From NCBI RefSeq assembly GCF_003194085.1, contig NZ_CP023994.1, positions 1,488,001-1,552,000 of the forward strand: 64,000 bases of DNA, given 5' to 3'. Numbering within the stretch: position 1 is the first letter of the stretch; every line of letters begins with the position of its first letter. The stretch is from Aurantimicrobium photophilum. Lineage in GTDB: Bacteria > Actinomycetota > Actinomycetes > Actinomycetales > Microbacteriaceae. Position numbers and translations under genes: made by a program. Below the pieces are notes generated by a model, which saw only the letters and a program-made list of their open reading frames with translations, ran no database searches and was not told where the DNA came from. This document shows positions 1 through 8,984 of the stretch, piece after piece.

Positions 1-686
1 ACGACGCCGCTTCCAACAGCAAGCTGAACTGGCTTCGTGCCGGTGTTCTTGGCGCCAATGACGGCATTGTCTCGATTGCGGCCCTGATGGTCGGTGTTGC
101 GGCCGCAACAACAGACCCTGCAGCTCTGCTACTGACTGGTGTTGCCGGTCTATCCGCTGGAGCCATCTCGATGGCACTGGGTGAATATGTTTCTGTTTCC
201 AGCCAGCGTGACTCAGAGAAGGCCTGGATCAATAAGGAACGTCGCGAACTCGAAGAATTCCCTGAGGAAGAACTCGAAGAACTCGTTGCTCTCTACGAAG
301 CCCAGGGGCTCAAGCCTGCAACAGCACGTCAGGTTGCGGTGGAAATGACCGAGGTGGACGCCCTCAAAACCCACCTCGACATTGAACTTGGCATTAATCA
401 GGAAGAACTGACCAACCCGCTTCATGCAGCAATCTCGTCAGCGATTGCGTTCTTCGCCGGTGCAATCTTGCCTCTATTAGCGGTGCTACTGGTTCCCGGA
501 GACGCAAAGATTCCCGCAACCGTTGCGGCATCGCTGATTGCCCTGGCCCTCACCGGTGGTGTTGGTGCCTACATCGGTGGAGCACCTGTCCCCCGCGCGA
601 TCCTGCGCGTCACCATTGGTGGCGCAGCAGCACTGGCTGTGACCTACTTCATTGGTTCACTGCTGGGCAGCGGAACAGCTATCTAG
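1..686 (+). CDS. VIT1/CCC1-family iron/manganese transporter (5' end cut by window)
   Basis: The reading frame is open from base 3, before the first in-frame ATG at 87, so the gene starts upstream of the window. The first visible residues (LNWLRAGVLGANDGIVS) are the signature of the first membrane helix of VIT1/CCC1 proteins. A second helix with GLSAGAISMALGEYVSVSSQ follows, then a charged, Glu-rich cytoplasmic stretch (EEFPEEELEELVALYEAQG) that matches the metal-binding domain between helices 2 and 3, and three more hydrophobic segments. Family knowledge: these proteins move Fe2+ or Mn2+ out of the cytosol by proton antiport. It converges on pcrA, and the two coding ends overlap by 4 bp. The family call is firm; the metal is not determined. 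Confidence 0.9.
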   Translation, partial: DAASNSKLNWLRAGVLGANDGIVSIAALMVGVAAATTDPAALLLTGVAGLSAGAISMALGEYVSVSSQRDSEKAWINKERRELEEFPEEELEELVALYEAQGLKPATARQVAVEMTEVDALKTHLDIELGINQEELTNPLHAAISSAIAFFAGAILPLLAVLLVPGDAKIPATVAASLIALALTGGVGAYIGGAPVPRAILRVTIGGAAALAVTYFIGSLLGSGTAI

Positions 687-3010
687 AGTTTCTCAATCGG
701 AGCGATCTTGATCAGGAGTTTCTTCGCTCCTGCTGAGTCAAACTTCACGTGGGCAACGCGCTTGGCGCCTTCGCCCGTCACCTGATTCACGGTTCCCTCA
801 CCAAAGTCGGCGTGAGAAATACGATCACCGGCAACCAGCTCCAGGTCGCCGTTGTCACGAATCTTGTTCGTGACACGGTTAGCCCATTCTGTTTTGGGTT
901 TCGGTGACGCCTCGAGAGAGTTCCATCCGCCCTCGGTGGAACCCCAACCGCCGAGTTCACTCGAGCCGAAGCCACCGTCATAGCGAGAGCCACGTGCGTT
1001 GAGCGCGCGGGACTGATATCCATCCCGACCATTGACCGAACCAGGTGACTGGCGCCATTCAATGAGTTCCGAAGGAATCTCCTGAAGATAGCGCGAAGGC
1101 ATCGCCACGTTTGTTTGACCAAACTGAGCACGACTCATGGCAAGAGAGAGGAACAGGCGCTTGCGTGCACGGGTAATGCCCACATAAAACAAGCGTCGTT
1201 CTTCGGCTGGGCCACCGGGTTCGCCGGCAGACATGCGGTGAGGAAGAAGTTCTTCCTCCACGCCCGTAATAAACACGGCGTTGTATTCCAGGCCCTTCGC
1301 GGTGTGGAGGGTCATCAGAGAAACTGTTCCACTTGCGTCATCGAGTTCGTCAGCAGCTGCAACGAGAGAGACCTCGGTCAGGAAGTCGATGAGCGTGCCA
1401 CCGGGGTTGTTCTTATCGAACTCCTTGGTCACTGCCAAAAGTTCTTCCACGTTCTCAGCACGAGCTTCGTCTTGAGGATCGCGGGTAGCGCGGAGCAGAT
1501 CCACATACCCGGTCTCTTCCAAGATGCGGGTGAGCACATCAGCAACAGGGCCCGACTCCGCCAATGCTGTGGCCTCGTCAATGAGGCCTGACAGCTTGGC
1601 GATCGCCCCGGATACCTTGGGACCCAGTCCTAACGAGTCAGCAGAGCGCAGCGCTTCGCGCAGCGTTATCTGGTTAGTGTCGGCATAATTCTGCAAGCCG
1701 GTCTCGGTGGCAGGTCCAATACCGCGCTTAGGAACATTGAGAATTCTGCGCACTGCCAACGAATCTGCAGGGTTGGCAATGGTGACGAGGTATCCCAGGA
1801 TGTCTTTGATTTCAGCGCGCTCATAGAACTTCGTGCCACCCAAGATTCGATACGGCACGGCGGAGCGAATGAAGATTTCTTCCAAGGCACGGGTCTGTGA
1901 GTTGGTGCGATAGAACACGGCCATCTCGTTGTAACCCACGCCGGCAGAATGCAGGGTGCTGATCTCGTCGACCACGAACTGGGCTTCATCGTGTGCGGAG
2001 TACCCGGTGAACCCCACAATGAGGTCACCGTCTCCCACATCACTCCAGAGCTTCTTGTCCTTACGGTCAAAGTTGTTGGAGATCACCGCGTTAGCAGCAG
2101 AAAGAATTGTCTGGGTGGAGCGGTAGTTCTGCTCCAGCATCACCACGTGAGCACCTTTGAAGTCGCGCTCGAACTCGGCAATGTTACGCATGTCTGCGCC
2201 GCGGAAGGCGTAGATGGACTGGTCGGAGTCACCGACCACGGTTAGTGATCCGCCGGGCATGCCGTCAGCGGTTTCCCTGGTGAGTTCATGGATGAGCGCA
2301 TACTGAGCGTGGTTCGTGTCCTGGTACTCATCGACCAAGACATGACGGAACTGCTTACGGTAGTGGTCTGCGACGTGCGGGAAAGCACGGAATAAGAACA
2401 CGGTCTGAGCAATGAGGTCGTCAAAGTCGAATGCGTTGGCAGCCTGGAGTGCACGGGTGTACCCGCGGAACACCTCAAGGAACTTCACCTCAGTAGGGTC
2501 ATTGAGGTTTGCATTGCGGGAATAGCTGTCCACGTCCGAGAGTTCGTTCTTCAGTCGGGAAATCTTGCCGGCAACTCCAGAGACTGACAGCCCATAAGTG
2601 TCGGCTTCGTATTCCTTAATCAGGCGCTTGATCAGAGTGCGAGAGTCATGCGAGTCATAGATAGTGAACGCTTTGGTGAAACCAAAGTTCTCTGCCTCAC
2701 GGCGGAGAATGCGCACGCAGGATGAGTGGAAGGTGGAGATCCACATACCCTCAGTGGCAATGCCCAGCATCTTCTCTGCGCGTTCGCGCATTTCAGCTGC
2801 AGCTTTGTTGGTGAAGGTGATGGCCAAAATCTGGCTGGGCCAAGCTTCTCTATTACGAATGAGAGAAGCAATGCGGCGGGTGAGCACGCTCGTTTTACCC
2901 GAGCCAGCACCAGCAACAATGAGCAATGCCGGACCCCGGTATTGCACAGCTTCAAGCTGTTGGGGGTTCAGGCCATCCAGTAAAGGATCGGCGGAAGAAA
3001 GCTCACTCAT
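683..3010 (-). CDS. pcrA: ATP-dependent 3'-5' DNA helicase PcrA/UvrD1
   Basis: A 775-residue superfamily 1A helicase acting in nucleotide excision repair, replication restart and removal of RecA. All motifs are present in order: Walker A AGAGSGKT at residues 33-40, DEYQDT (motif II), VVGDSDQSIYAFRGAD (motif III), LEQNYRST (IV), TLHTAKGLEY (V) and FYVGITRARK (VI). The C-terminal end (GDRISHADFGEGTV, then VKFDSAGAKKLL) is the Tudor-like domain of PcrA/UvrD that contacts RNA polymerase. Length is normal for actinobacterial UvrD1. The gene follows the glycerophosphodiesterase gene by 12 bp on the same strand, so the two may be co-transcribed. Confidence 0.96.
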   Translation of the reverse strand: MSELSSADPLLDGLNPQQLEAVQYRGPALLIVAGAGSGKTSVLTRRIASLIRNREAWPSQILAITFTNKAAAEMRERAEKMLGIATEGMWISTFHSSCVRILRREAENFGFTKAFTIYDSHDSRTLIKRLIKEYEADTYGLSVSGVAGKISRLKNELSDVDSYSRNANLNDPTEVKFLEVFRGYTRALQAANAFDFDDLIAQTVFLFRAFPHVADHYRKQFRHVLVDEYQDTNHAQYALIHELTRETADGMPGGSLTVVGDSDQSIYAFRGADMRNIAEFERDFKGAHVVMLEQNYRSTQTILSAANAVISNNFDRKDKKLWSDVGDGDLIVGFTGYSAHDEAQFVVDEISTLHSAGVGYNEMAVFYRTNSQTRALEEIFIRSAVPYRILGGTKFYERAEIKDILGYLVTIANPADSLAVRRILNVPKRGIGPATETGLQNYADTNQITLREALRSADSLGLGPKVSGAIAKLSGLIDEATALAESGPVADVLTRILEETGYVDLLRATRDPQDEARAENVEELLAVTKEFDKNNPGGTLIDFLTEVSLVAAADELDDASGTVSLMTLHTAKGLEYNAVFITGVEEELLPHRMSAGEPGGPAEERRLFYVGITRARKRLFLSLAMSRAQFGQTNVAMPSRYLQEIPSELIEWRQSPGSVNGRDGYQSRALNARGSRYDGGFGSSELGGWGSTEGGWNSLEASPKPKTEWANRVTNKIRDNGDLELVAGDRISHADFGEGTVNQVTGEGAKRVAHVKFDSAGAKKLLIKIAPIEKL

Positions 3011-3022
3011 AGCCCGTCAAGT

Positions 3023-4021
3023 CTACGGGCGAGTACGGACAGCCAAGTCGGGGTGGTCGGCAAAGGCGCCGTCTATACCCAACTCCCACAGCTTCTCGTA
3101 AAACTTCTGCCACTGGCCATGCTCAAGCGGGTCAGCAGAAGTTCGAAATGTCTCAGGCAGAAACTCGTTCTCTGGTCGCAGCGTCCAGATAAAGATCTTG
3201 AGCCCCAGCTGATGTGCCTGCTCGACAATGGCCCGGCCGTGGCTGAGCTCCAAGGCACTGCCATCAAAGAGCAGGGAAGAGGCTAAAGCCAGGCCATCAA
3301 GCCGACCGGAAAAGGCTTCTAAGCCAGGACCAGAAAGTTCATCCGCATTACTAATGGGGGGAACACCTTCAGAGACCGCCCACACCAGTTCATCGAAAGC
3401 CACATGCTCGCGGTCCATGATGTAGAAATGCTGGGCACCAATCTGCAACTCGCGCAGGCGCACAATGATGCTCTTCTCAAAGCTCTCCATGATCAAACGG
3501 AAGTCATCTGTGCGCCAGCCAGCCAGGAACAAATCCTGCGTCAACGCAGCTTCGAAGCTCAAACCCAAACCGGCAAAGTAGGTGGGGTGCTTGATCTCCA
3601 CCACCAGGGTGAAATCAGGCCCTGCTTGGTCTGCGATCTCGAGCAAATCAATAAACCGCAAGATGGGGTACTGCCCATCTTGTTTCGCGTTGCCGGGACG
3701 TAGCTCCGGCAAACGTTCCTTACATAACAATGTAGAGAGTTCTGCCCAGGTGAAGTCTTCGGTGAACCAGCCGGTGAGTTCTTCACCGTCGACCACCTTG
3801 GTGGTCAGACGGTCAGAGAACTCTGGCCGGCTTGCCACATCAGTAGTTCCGGAAATCTCGTTCTCATGGCGAATAACGAGAACGCCATCTTTGGAGAACA
3901 CCAAGTCAGGTTCAATGGCGTTCGCCCCTTGACTGATGGCCGTGAGATAAGCAGGACGAGTATGTTCTGGGTGATAGCCGCTGGCCCCACGATGGGCAAT
4001 TACCAGGGGGCGGGCTGTCAT
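3023..4021 (-). CDS. Glycerophosphodiester phosphodiesterase
   Basis: A 332-residue GDPD-family TIM barrel that hydrolyses glycerophosphodiesters to glycerol-3-phosphate and an alcohol. The N-terminus carries the catalytic set: His10-Arg11 in IAHRGASG, Glu37 and Asp39 in AIEPD, and His52 in VIRHEN. No signal peptide is visible, so it is likely cytoplasmic (UgpQ-like rather than the periplasmic GlpQ), although its length is closer to GlpQ. The ATG at 4021 is preceded, six bases upstream, by TAGGCT and no Shine-Dalgarno, which suggests a leaderless transcript. Confidence 0.92.
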   Translation of the reverse strand: MTARPLVIAHRGASGYHPEHTRPAYLTAISQGANAIEPDLVFSKDGVLVIRHENEISGTTDVASRPEFSDRLTTKVVDGEELTGWFTEDFTWAELSTLLCKERLPELRPGNAKQDGQYPILRFIDLLEIADQAGPDFTLVVEIKHPTYFAGLGLSFEAALTQDLFLAGWRTDDFRLIMESFEKSIIVRLRELQIGAQHFYIMDREHVAFDELVWAVSEGVPPISNADELSGPGLEAFSGRLDGLALASSLLFDGSALELSHGRAIVEQAHQLGLKIFIWTLRPENEFLPETFRTSADPLEHGQWQKFYEKLWELGIDGAFADHPDLAVRTRP

Positions 4022-4027
4022 ATTTTC

Positions 4028-4033
4028 AGCCTA
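4028..4033 (-). promoter_or_regulatory. -10 element of a leaderless promoter for the glycerophosphodiesterase gene
   Basis: TAGGCT read on the minus strand, separated by six bases (GAAAAT) from the ATG at 4021, so transcription would start at or next to the start codon. There is no Shine-Dalgarno. The same spacing recurs at other genes in the window. Confidence 0.5.
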
Positions 4034-4138
4034 GCCATCACCGAGGTTCATACACACAGCGAATTCTCGGAAAACATGGTGCTCACACTCGGTATCGTGG
4101 ATGTAGCGCCCAGAAAGCGCACAACTTCCTGAAAGGAA

Positions 4139-4945
4139 ATGACAACCATCATGGCTGTTAACAACCCCGCCTTCACTGGCCAAAAGGCTTTCTCGCCTAA
4201 CGCGACTGCTGCTGAGCTCCAAGCGCTCTATGACGCACCGTCGGCCAACCGCGCACCCGAACGCGCCATGACCTACGAAGACACAGTTGCTAAGTCCTTC
4301 ATCTCTTTCGTCGTACTCCTCGTCGGCGCAGCCGCCGGATGGATCATCACCAGCATGAACCCTGCCCTGGGCTCAGGCATGATTATGGTCGCCGGTATTG
4401 GTGCCTTCGTCCTGGCCATGGTCAACATTTTCAAGAAAGAGCCAGTACCCGCACTGATTCTTGCTTATGCCGCGCTTGAGGGTGTTCTCCTCGGCGGTAT
4501 CTCACTGGTCTTTGACGCCCAGTGGAGTGGCATTGTTGCCCAGGCTGTTATTGCCACCATCGTGGTGGTCGGTGTGACCTTGGCTTTGTTTGCCAACGGC
4601 AAGATCCGCGCATCAGCACGTGCGACCAAGATTTTCTTCATCGCCATCATTGCGTACCTGGTCTTCTCGGTTGTAAGCCTGCTGATGTCTGCCTTCGGTG
4701 CCACCAGCGGAACCTTCGGTCTCAACTCTGTTGAGATCTTCGGTATCCCACTGGGTCTGATCATTGGCCCTCTGGTGATCTTGCTGGCTGCATACTCACT
4801 CGTACTGGACTTCGACATGGTTCAGCGCGGTGTGCAGAACAAGGCTCCCGCCAAGTTCGCTTGGACCGGTGCGTTCAGCATCATGGTCACTGTGGTCTGG
4901 CTCTACATGCAGATTCTGCAGTTCCTGGCGATTGCCCGCGACTAA
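4139..4945 (+). CDS. Bax inhibitor-1/YccA family membrane protein
   Basis: A 268-residue protein with a cytosolic N-terminal region of about 60 residues and then seven hydrophobic segments, the layout of bacterial BI-1/YccA proteins (pH-sensitive Ca2+ leak channels or FtsH modulators in studied relatives). The last segments (LVLDFDMVQRGVQNKAPAKFAW, shortened here to the LDFDMVQ core) carry the Asp pair typical of the pore. Start choice is uncertain. AAAGGA at 4132-4137 lies 1 base from ATG 4139 and 13 bases from ATG 4151, so neither spacing is ideal. A hairpin terminator follows. The physiological role cannot be read from context. Confidence 0.9.
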   Translation: MTTIMAVNNPAFTGQKAFSPNATAAELQALYDAPSANRAPERAMTYEDTVAKSFISFVVLLVGAAAGWIITSMNPALGSGMIMVAGIGAFVLAMVNIFKKEPVPALILAYAALEGVLLGGISLVFDAQWSGIVAQAVIATIVVVGVTLALFANGKIRASARATKIFFIAIIAYLVFSVVSLLMSAFGATSGTFGLNSVEIFGIPLGLIIGPLVILLAAYSLVLDFDMVQRGVQNKAPAKFAWTGAFSIMVTVVWLYMQILQFLAIARD

Positions 4946-4964
4946 CGCAGACAACGAACACGGT

Positions 4965-4994
4965 GAAATGGCTTCCCTTCGGGGAGGCCATTTC
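4965..4994 (+). terminator. Hairpin terminator after the BI-1 gene
   Basis: GAAATGGC and GCCATTTC form the outer stem with TCCC/GGGA inside and a TTCG loop. It starts 19 bases after the stop codon at 4945. The U-tract is weak (TCATACCTT). Confidence 0.7.
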
Positions 4995-5107
4995 TCATAC
5001 CTTAACCCATTCCACGGCGGATGGAGCAACTACCACAGCACACAGAATTCACACACCATGAGCTATAAACTCAAAATATCCTTCCCTCCAGTAAAGACAG
5101 CATCACC

Positions 5108-5518
5108 ATGAGCGAATACCCCATTGATCACCTCGACGATGAAGGATCGTGGGAGATTATCCAGGCCAACCAAATTGGCCGTATTGCGAGTGCCCGCGAA
5201 GGAGCACCCGATATCTATCCCGTCTCGTATGTTGTTCACAACTGGAAGATCTACTTCCGCACCGGCGCTGAGTCTCGCTTACGCAAAGAGACAGATGGCA
5301 GGCTGGTTGCTTTTGAATCTGGTTGGCAGATGATGAAGCACTTCTCCAGCACCGTTGCCCTGGGTGTTGTGCGGACACTCACCAGTGAAGATGCTGCCAA
5401 GGTACTAGACCGGCTCCCCATTGTCGACTTCGCTCCTGATCTCGACTACGTCTGGATGGAGCTCGACCCCACCGAGGTTCGCGGACGTCGCCTCAATGTG
5501 CTGGATCCTCAGCGCTAA
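5108..5518 (+). CDS. Pyridoxamine 5'-phosphate oxidase-fold flavin-binding protein
   Basis: A 136-residue split-barrel protein of the PNPOx-like group often labelled nitroimidazole-resistance or FMN/F420-binding. The order is typical: helix DDEGSWEIIQANQIGRIAS, then strands PDIYPVSYVVHNWKIYFRT, then the LRKETDGRLVAFE turn, and a C-terminal LDYVWMELDPTEVRGRRL strand. Such proteins bind FMN, F420 or haem and reduce varied substrates; the substrate cannot be inferred here. It appears to be a single-gene unit between two hairpin terminators. Confidence 0.82.
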   Translation: MSEYPIDHLDDEGSWEIIQANQIGRIASAREGAPDIYPVSYVVHNWKIYFRTGAESRLRKETDGRLVAFESGWQMMKHFSSTVALGVVRTLTSEDAAKVLDRLPIVDFAPDLDYVWMELDPTEVRGRRLNVLDPQR

Positions 5519-5534
5519 ATACCTACTTAATTTA

Positions 5535-5563
5535 AGAAAGGGCCCGTAGGGGCCCCTTCTTCA
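5535..5563. terminator. Bidirectional hairpin between convergent genes
   Basis: AAGAAAGGGCCC pairs with GGGCCCCTTCTT around a short GTAG loop, with one mismatch. It lies between the stop codon at 5518 and the stop of the minus-strand DoxX gene at 5572 and can serve both. Confidence 0.75.
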
Positions 5564-5571
5564 ATAGCGGC

Positions 5572-5928
5572 TTAGACAATCATGAATAAGGCCAGCACTG
5601 CGAGCAATACTGCGAGCACGATGCTGGGGATGGCGCCCTTGGCGTCGTTGTTGCGGAAATGCCACACTGCTGCAGCAACCATGAGCACAGCCAAGCAAAT
5701 CGCTGCCGTGAGCTGCAGAATTCCCAGGCCAACCAGGCCAGGAAGAATCAGGCCAACTCCACCAAGAAGCTCCGCCCATCCAACGAGCTTGACGGTTCGA
5801 GGGCTATAGTCCTTGACCCATGCCATCTTGGGTTCGAGCCTCTCAACAGGCTGGAATGCTTTGGTCGAGCCGGCGTAGACAAAAAGTATTGCCAACAGCA
5901 GATCAAGAATAGAAAGAACGATGGCCAA
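5572..5928 (-). CDS. DoxX family membrane protein
   Basis: A small protein of 118 residues with four hydrophobic segments. The first carries the DoxX-type FVYAGSTKAF motif and the second GWAELLGGVGLILPGL. DoxX proteins are integral membrane subunits, sometimes linked to quinone or thiosulfate oxidation or redox stress, but isolated copies such as this one have no assigned role. The start is TTG at 5928, supported by a strong GGAGG six bases upstream; there is no ATG alternative at that spacing. It stands alone between a terminator and the divergent upp gene. Confidence 0.85.
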   Translation of the reverse strand: MAIVLSILDLLLAILFVYAGSTKAFQPVERLEPKMAWVKDYSPRTVKLVGWAELLGGVGLILPGLVGLGILQLTAAICLAVLMVAAAVWHFRNNDAKGAIPSIVLAVLLAVLALFMIV

Positions 5929-6028
5929 GATTTACCTCCAAAAGTGCGGGTAAATATTCATTTCCCCCAGGTTTTAGATTAGCGCGATTCAGAGCAGAGG
6001 AATTTTCTGAGCCCTTACGGGATTCGGC

Positions 6029-6034
6029 TAGATT
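6029..6034 (+). promoter_or_regulatory. -10 element of a leaderless upp promoter
   Basis: TAGATT ends exactly six bases before the ATG at 6041. No Shine-Dalgarno is present. TTCTGA at 6005-6010 is a possible -35 with an 18-bp spacer. Confidence 0.55.
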
Positions 6035-6040
6035 GAAGCC

Positions 6041-6673
6041 ATGCGTTTACATGTGGCCAACCACCCCCTCATTACCCACAAGCTCACTGTGTTGCGAGAC
6101 AAGAGCACTCCTTCTTCAGTGTTCCGCTCTCTCGCCACAGAGCTCGTGACCTTGTTGGCCTATGAAGCCACCCGAGATGTACGGGTCGAAGAAGTCACCA
6201 TTGAGACACCAGTCACCACGACCAAGGGGGTGATGCTGAGCCAACCGCGACCTCTGGTTGTTCCTATTCTTCGTGCGGGTCTTGGCATGCTAGATGGAAT
6301 GGTCACCTTGCTGCCTTCTGCTGAGGTTGGTTTCCTCGGGATGGTTCGTGACGAAGAAACTCTGCAACCTGCTACCTATGCAGAGCGCCTTCCTGATGAC
6401 CTCACTGGACGTCAGTGCTTTGTGCTGGACCCTATGCTCGCAACCGGCGGATCGCTGATTGCCGCTATTGACTTCTTGTTCAAGCGCGGGGCAACCGACG
6501 TGACCTGCGTCTGTCTTCTTGGTGCACCTGAGGGTGTTACAGCTGTTGAAGCAGCAACCGAGGGCAAGAGCGTCACCTTGGTTTTGGGTGCATTGGATGA
6601 GCGTCTCAACGAGCACGGGTATATCGTTCCCGGCCTTGGTGACGCGGGTGACCGGCTCTACGGAACGGTCTAA
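6041..6673 (+). CDS. upp: Uracil phosphoribosyltransferase
   Basis: A 210-residue cytoplasmic enzyme making UMP from uracil and PRPP. Diagnostic segments are [14 protein letters not shown], the PRPP-binding loop [12 protein letters not shown] and the C-terminal uracil-binding [16 protein letters not shown]. Length matches bacterial Upp. It lies at the edge of the nucleoside-degradation island and would recover the uracil released by nucleoside phosphorolysis. It converges with the half-size aldehyde dehydrogenase gene, with only 7 bp between the stops. Confidence 0.96.
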   Translation: MRLHVANHPLITHKLTVLRDKSTPSSVFRSLATELVTLLAYEATRDVRVEEVTIETPVTTTKGVMLSQPRPLVVPILRAGLGMLDGMVTLLPSAEVGFLGMVRDEETLQPATYAERLPDDLTGRQCFVLDPMLATGGSLIAAIDFLFKRGATDVTCVCLLGAPEGVTAVEAATEGKSVTLVLGALDERLNEHGYIVPGLGDAGDRLYGTV

Positions 6674-6680
6674 ACAGCCG

Positions 6681-7538
6681 CTAAATCAGGCTCTTGGTGT
6701 GCCAGACAGTCTTCACTTCAGTGAATGCTGTGATTCTGTTCAGAGATGACACTGGGATTCCCTCAACCGGCGCGAGTGTGCGCATGAGGGTTTCTGCTGC
6801 AGCGATCTGAAGCGACGCCCAATCAAGTGACCCAGCACCTGCAAGATCCAGAGCATTGATATCTGCGTGAGATGCCATCCAGGGTGCCAGCTCTGCTGGG
6901 CTTCCGGTAATCACATTCACCACACCACCAGGAACATCGCTCGTTGCCATCACTTCAGCAAAGCTGATGGCGGTCAATGGCGCATCCTCGCATGGAACAA
7001 CAACGACTGTGTTTCCAGAAACCAGGATGGGGGCAATAGTGGCGACTAATCCGAGCAATGAACCCGAGGTCTGTGGCGCAATCGCGCCGACAACACCGGT
7101 GGGTTCAGGAACAGACAGGTTGAAGTAGGGGCCAGAGACAGGGTTGGCCTGCCCGGCAACCTGGGTGTATTTGTCTGCCCAGCCGGCATACCAAATCCAG
7201 GTGTCGATGGCGGCATCGACCTGAGCGGCTGCTTCCTTTGCGGAGGAGCCTTCGACCAGCATGATCTCTTCAACGAACTGTGCTTTGCGGCCTTCGAGCA
7301 CTTCAGCGATGCGGTACAGAACCTGACCGCGGTTATACGCGGTAGCACCGCTCCAGCCAGGCTGCGCGGTGCGAGCGGCAACAACCGCGTCCCGCATGTC
7401 TTTGCGTGATCCTTGTGCAGCGTTGGCAACGAATTCTCCGGCGACAGAGTTCACTTCGTAAACACGACCTGATTCACTACGGGGGAACTTTCCGCCAATG
7501 AAAAGCTTGTAGGTCTTGGGGACAGCGAGACGGCTCAT
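6681..7538 (-). CDS. Half-size aldehyde dehydrogenase-like protein lacking the catalytic cysteine
   Basis: A 285-residue protein homologous to the NAD-binding half of aldehyde dehydrogenases (for example VVGAIAPQTSGSLLGLVATI, GNTVVVVPCEDAPLTAISFA, GGVVNVITG). After about residue 225 it departs from the family. It lacks the LELGGK segment with the general-base Glu and the whole GQxC catalytic-cysteine domain, so it should not be an active dehydrogenase alone. Its ATG overlaps the stop of the upstream full-length aldehyde dehydrogenase by 4 bp (ATGA), so translation is likely coupled and a complex is plausible. The arrangement resembles a split version of the two-domain ALDH16 family, whose second domain is a truncated pseudo-ALDH; this is inference. 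There is no sign of recent decay such as an internal stop. Confidence 0.82.
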   Translation of the reverse strand: MSRLAVPKTYKLFIGGKFPRSESGRVYEVNSVAGEFVANAAQGSRKDMRDAVVAARTAQPGWSGATAYNRGQVLYRIAEVLEGRKAQFVEEIMLVEGSSAKEAAAQVDAAIDTWIWYAGWADKYTQVAGQANPVSGPYFNLSVPEPTGVVGAIAPQTSGSLLGLVATIAPILVSGNTVVVVPCEDAPLTAISFAEVMATSDVPGGVVNVITGSPAELAPWMASHADINALDLAGAGSLDWASLQIAAAETLMRTLAPVEGIPVSSLNRITAFTEVKTVWHTKSLI

Positions 7539-8977
7539 GCTGCACCACCTTCCAGATAAGCAGCCAATCCGGAAAGGCCGCCTTCGCGGCCGTAGCCAGA
7601 TTCTTTGTAACCACCGAATGGGCTTGCGGGGTCGAACTTGTTGAAGGTGTTGGCCCAGATCACGCCGGCGCGGAGCTTGTCTGCAACAGCCAAGACGCGG
7701 CTGCCCTTCTCGCTCCAGATACCCGCAGAGAGACCATAAGGAGTGTTGTTGGCCTTGGTGATTGCTTCGGCAGGTGTGCGGAAGGTCATCACCGACAACA
7801 CGGGTCCGAAGATTTCCTCCCGAGCAATGGTGTTACTGGGAGAGACACCAGTAAAGACCGTGGGTGCAAACCAGAAACCCTTGGCAGGGATGTCACACGC
7901 TGGACTCCAGCGCTCTCCACCTTCGCTTTCGCCTTGGGCGGCGAGCGCGGTGATGCGGTCCAGCTGTTCGCGAGAGTTGATGGCACCGATGTCGGTGTTC
8001 TTGTCCAGTGGGTCACCCAGGCGCAGAGTAGACAGACGAGTCTTGAGACGGTCCATAACTTCGTCATGGATGTTTTCTTGAACCAGAAGTCGACTACCGG
8101 CACAGCAGACGTGACCCTGGTTGAAGAAGATGCCACTGACAATTCCTTCAACAGCCTGGTCCAGGGCGGCATCGTCGAAGACGATGTTGGCGCCCTTGCC
8201 ACCGAGTTCAAGAGTGAGCTTGGTGTTGGATCTCGCAACGGCACGAGCAATCTCGCGTCCCACAGCGGTTGAACCAGTGAAGGCGATCTTGTTGATGTCG
8301 GTGTGGTTGACCAGGGATTTACCTGTGTCGCCTGCACCGGTGATGATGTTGACCACACCTGCGGGAAGGTCCGCCTGCTGACAGATTTCTGCGAAGAGCA
8401 TGGCAGTCAGCGGGGTGGTTTCTGCTGGCTTCAACACCACTGTGTTTCCTGCGGCGAGCGCGGGAGCAATCTTCCAGGCAAGCATAAGCAGGGGGAAGTT
8501 CCATGGGATCACCTGAGCTGCAACACCGAGCGACTTGGGGTTTGCACCCAAGCCAGCGAAGTCGAGTTTGTCTGCCCAACCTGCGTAGTAGAAGAACCAG
8601 GCAGCAACCAAGGGGATATCCACATCACGGGTTTCCTTGATGGGCTTTCCGTTGTCGAGGGTCTCAGCAACTGCAAGCTCGCGTGAACGCTCCTGAATCA
8701 GGCGTGCGATACGGAAAAGATACTTCCCACGATCAGCACCGGACATCTTCGACCAGACCGAGTCATAGGCAGATCGTGCTGCGCGGACGGCCACATCAAC
8801 ATCTGCCTCGGTGGCGGTGCTGAAGGTTGCAATGGGTGCCTCAGTGGCTGGAGAGATGCTGGTGAAGTTCTCGCCTCTGCCGGCAACGAACTCTCCATTG
8901 ATAAAGAGGCCGTAGTGCTCGTTGAGGTTCAGAATCCCGGTGGATTCTGGCGCTGGTGCGTAGTCCATGAATGACAT
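7535..8977 (-). CDS. Aldehyde dehydrogenase, full length, deoC-linked
   Basis: A 480-residue NAD(P)-dependent aldehyde dehydrogenase. Visible are VIPWNFPLLMLAWKIAPALA (cofactor site), FTGSTAVGREIA, the general-base Glu in LTLELGGKG and the catalytic Cys in FFNQGHVCCAGSR, then EEIFGPVLSV and NTFNKFDPASPFGGYKESGYGRE. The frame is open further upstream into deoC, but the supported start is ATG 8977, with TAGGAA about five bases upstream and directly after the deoC stop. In an operon deoC, this gene, half-size ALDH, the likely substrate is the acetaldehyde made by DeoC (inference). Confidence 0.93.
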   Translation of the reverse strand: MSFMDYAPAPESTGILNLNEHYGLFINGEFVAGRGENFTSISPATEAPIATFSTATEADVDVAVRAARSAYDSVWSKMSGADRGKYLFRIARLIQERSRELAVAETLDNGKPIKETRDVDIPLVAAWFFYYAGWADKLDFAGLGANPKSLGVAAQVIPWNFPLLMLAWKIAPALAAGNTVVLKPAETTPLTAMLFAEICQQADLPAGVVNIITGAGDTGKSLVNHTDINKIAFTGSTAVGREIARAVARSNTKLTLELGGKGANIVFDDAALDQAVEGIVSGIFFNQGHVCCAGSRLLVQENIHDEVMDRLKTRLSTLRLGDPLDKNTDIGAINSREQLDRITALAAQGESEGGERWSPACDIPAKGFWFAPTVFTGVSPSNTIAREEIFGPVLSVMTFRTPAEAITKANNTPYGLSAGIWSEKGSRVLAVADKLRAGVIWANTFNKFDPASPFGGYKESGYGREGGLSGLAAYLEGGAA

Positions 8978-8984
8978 GTAATTC

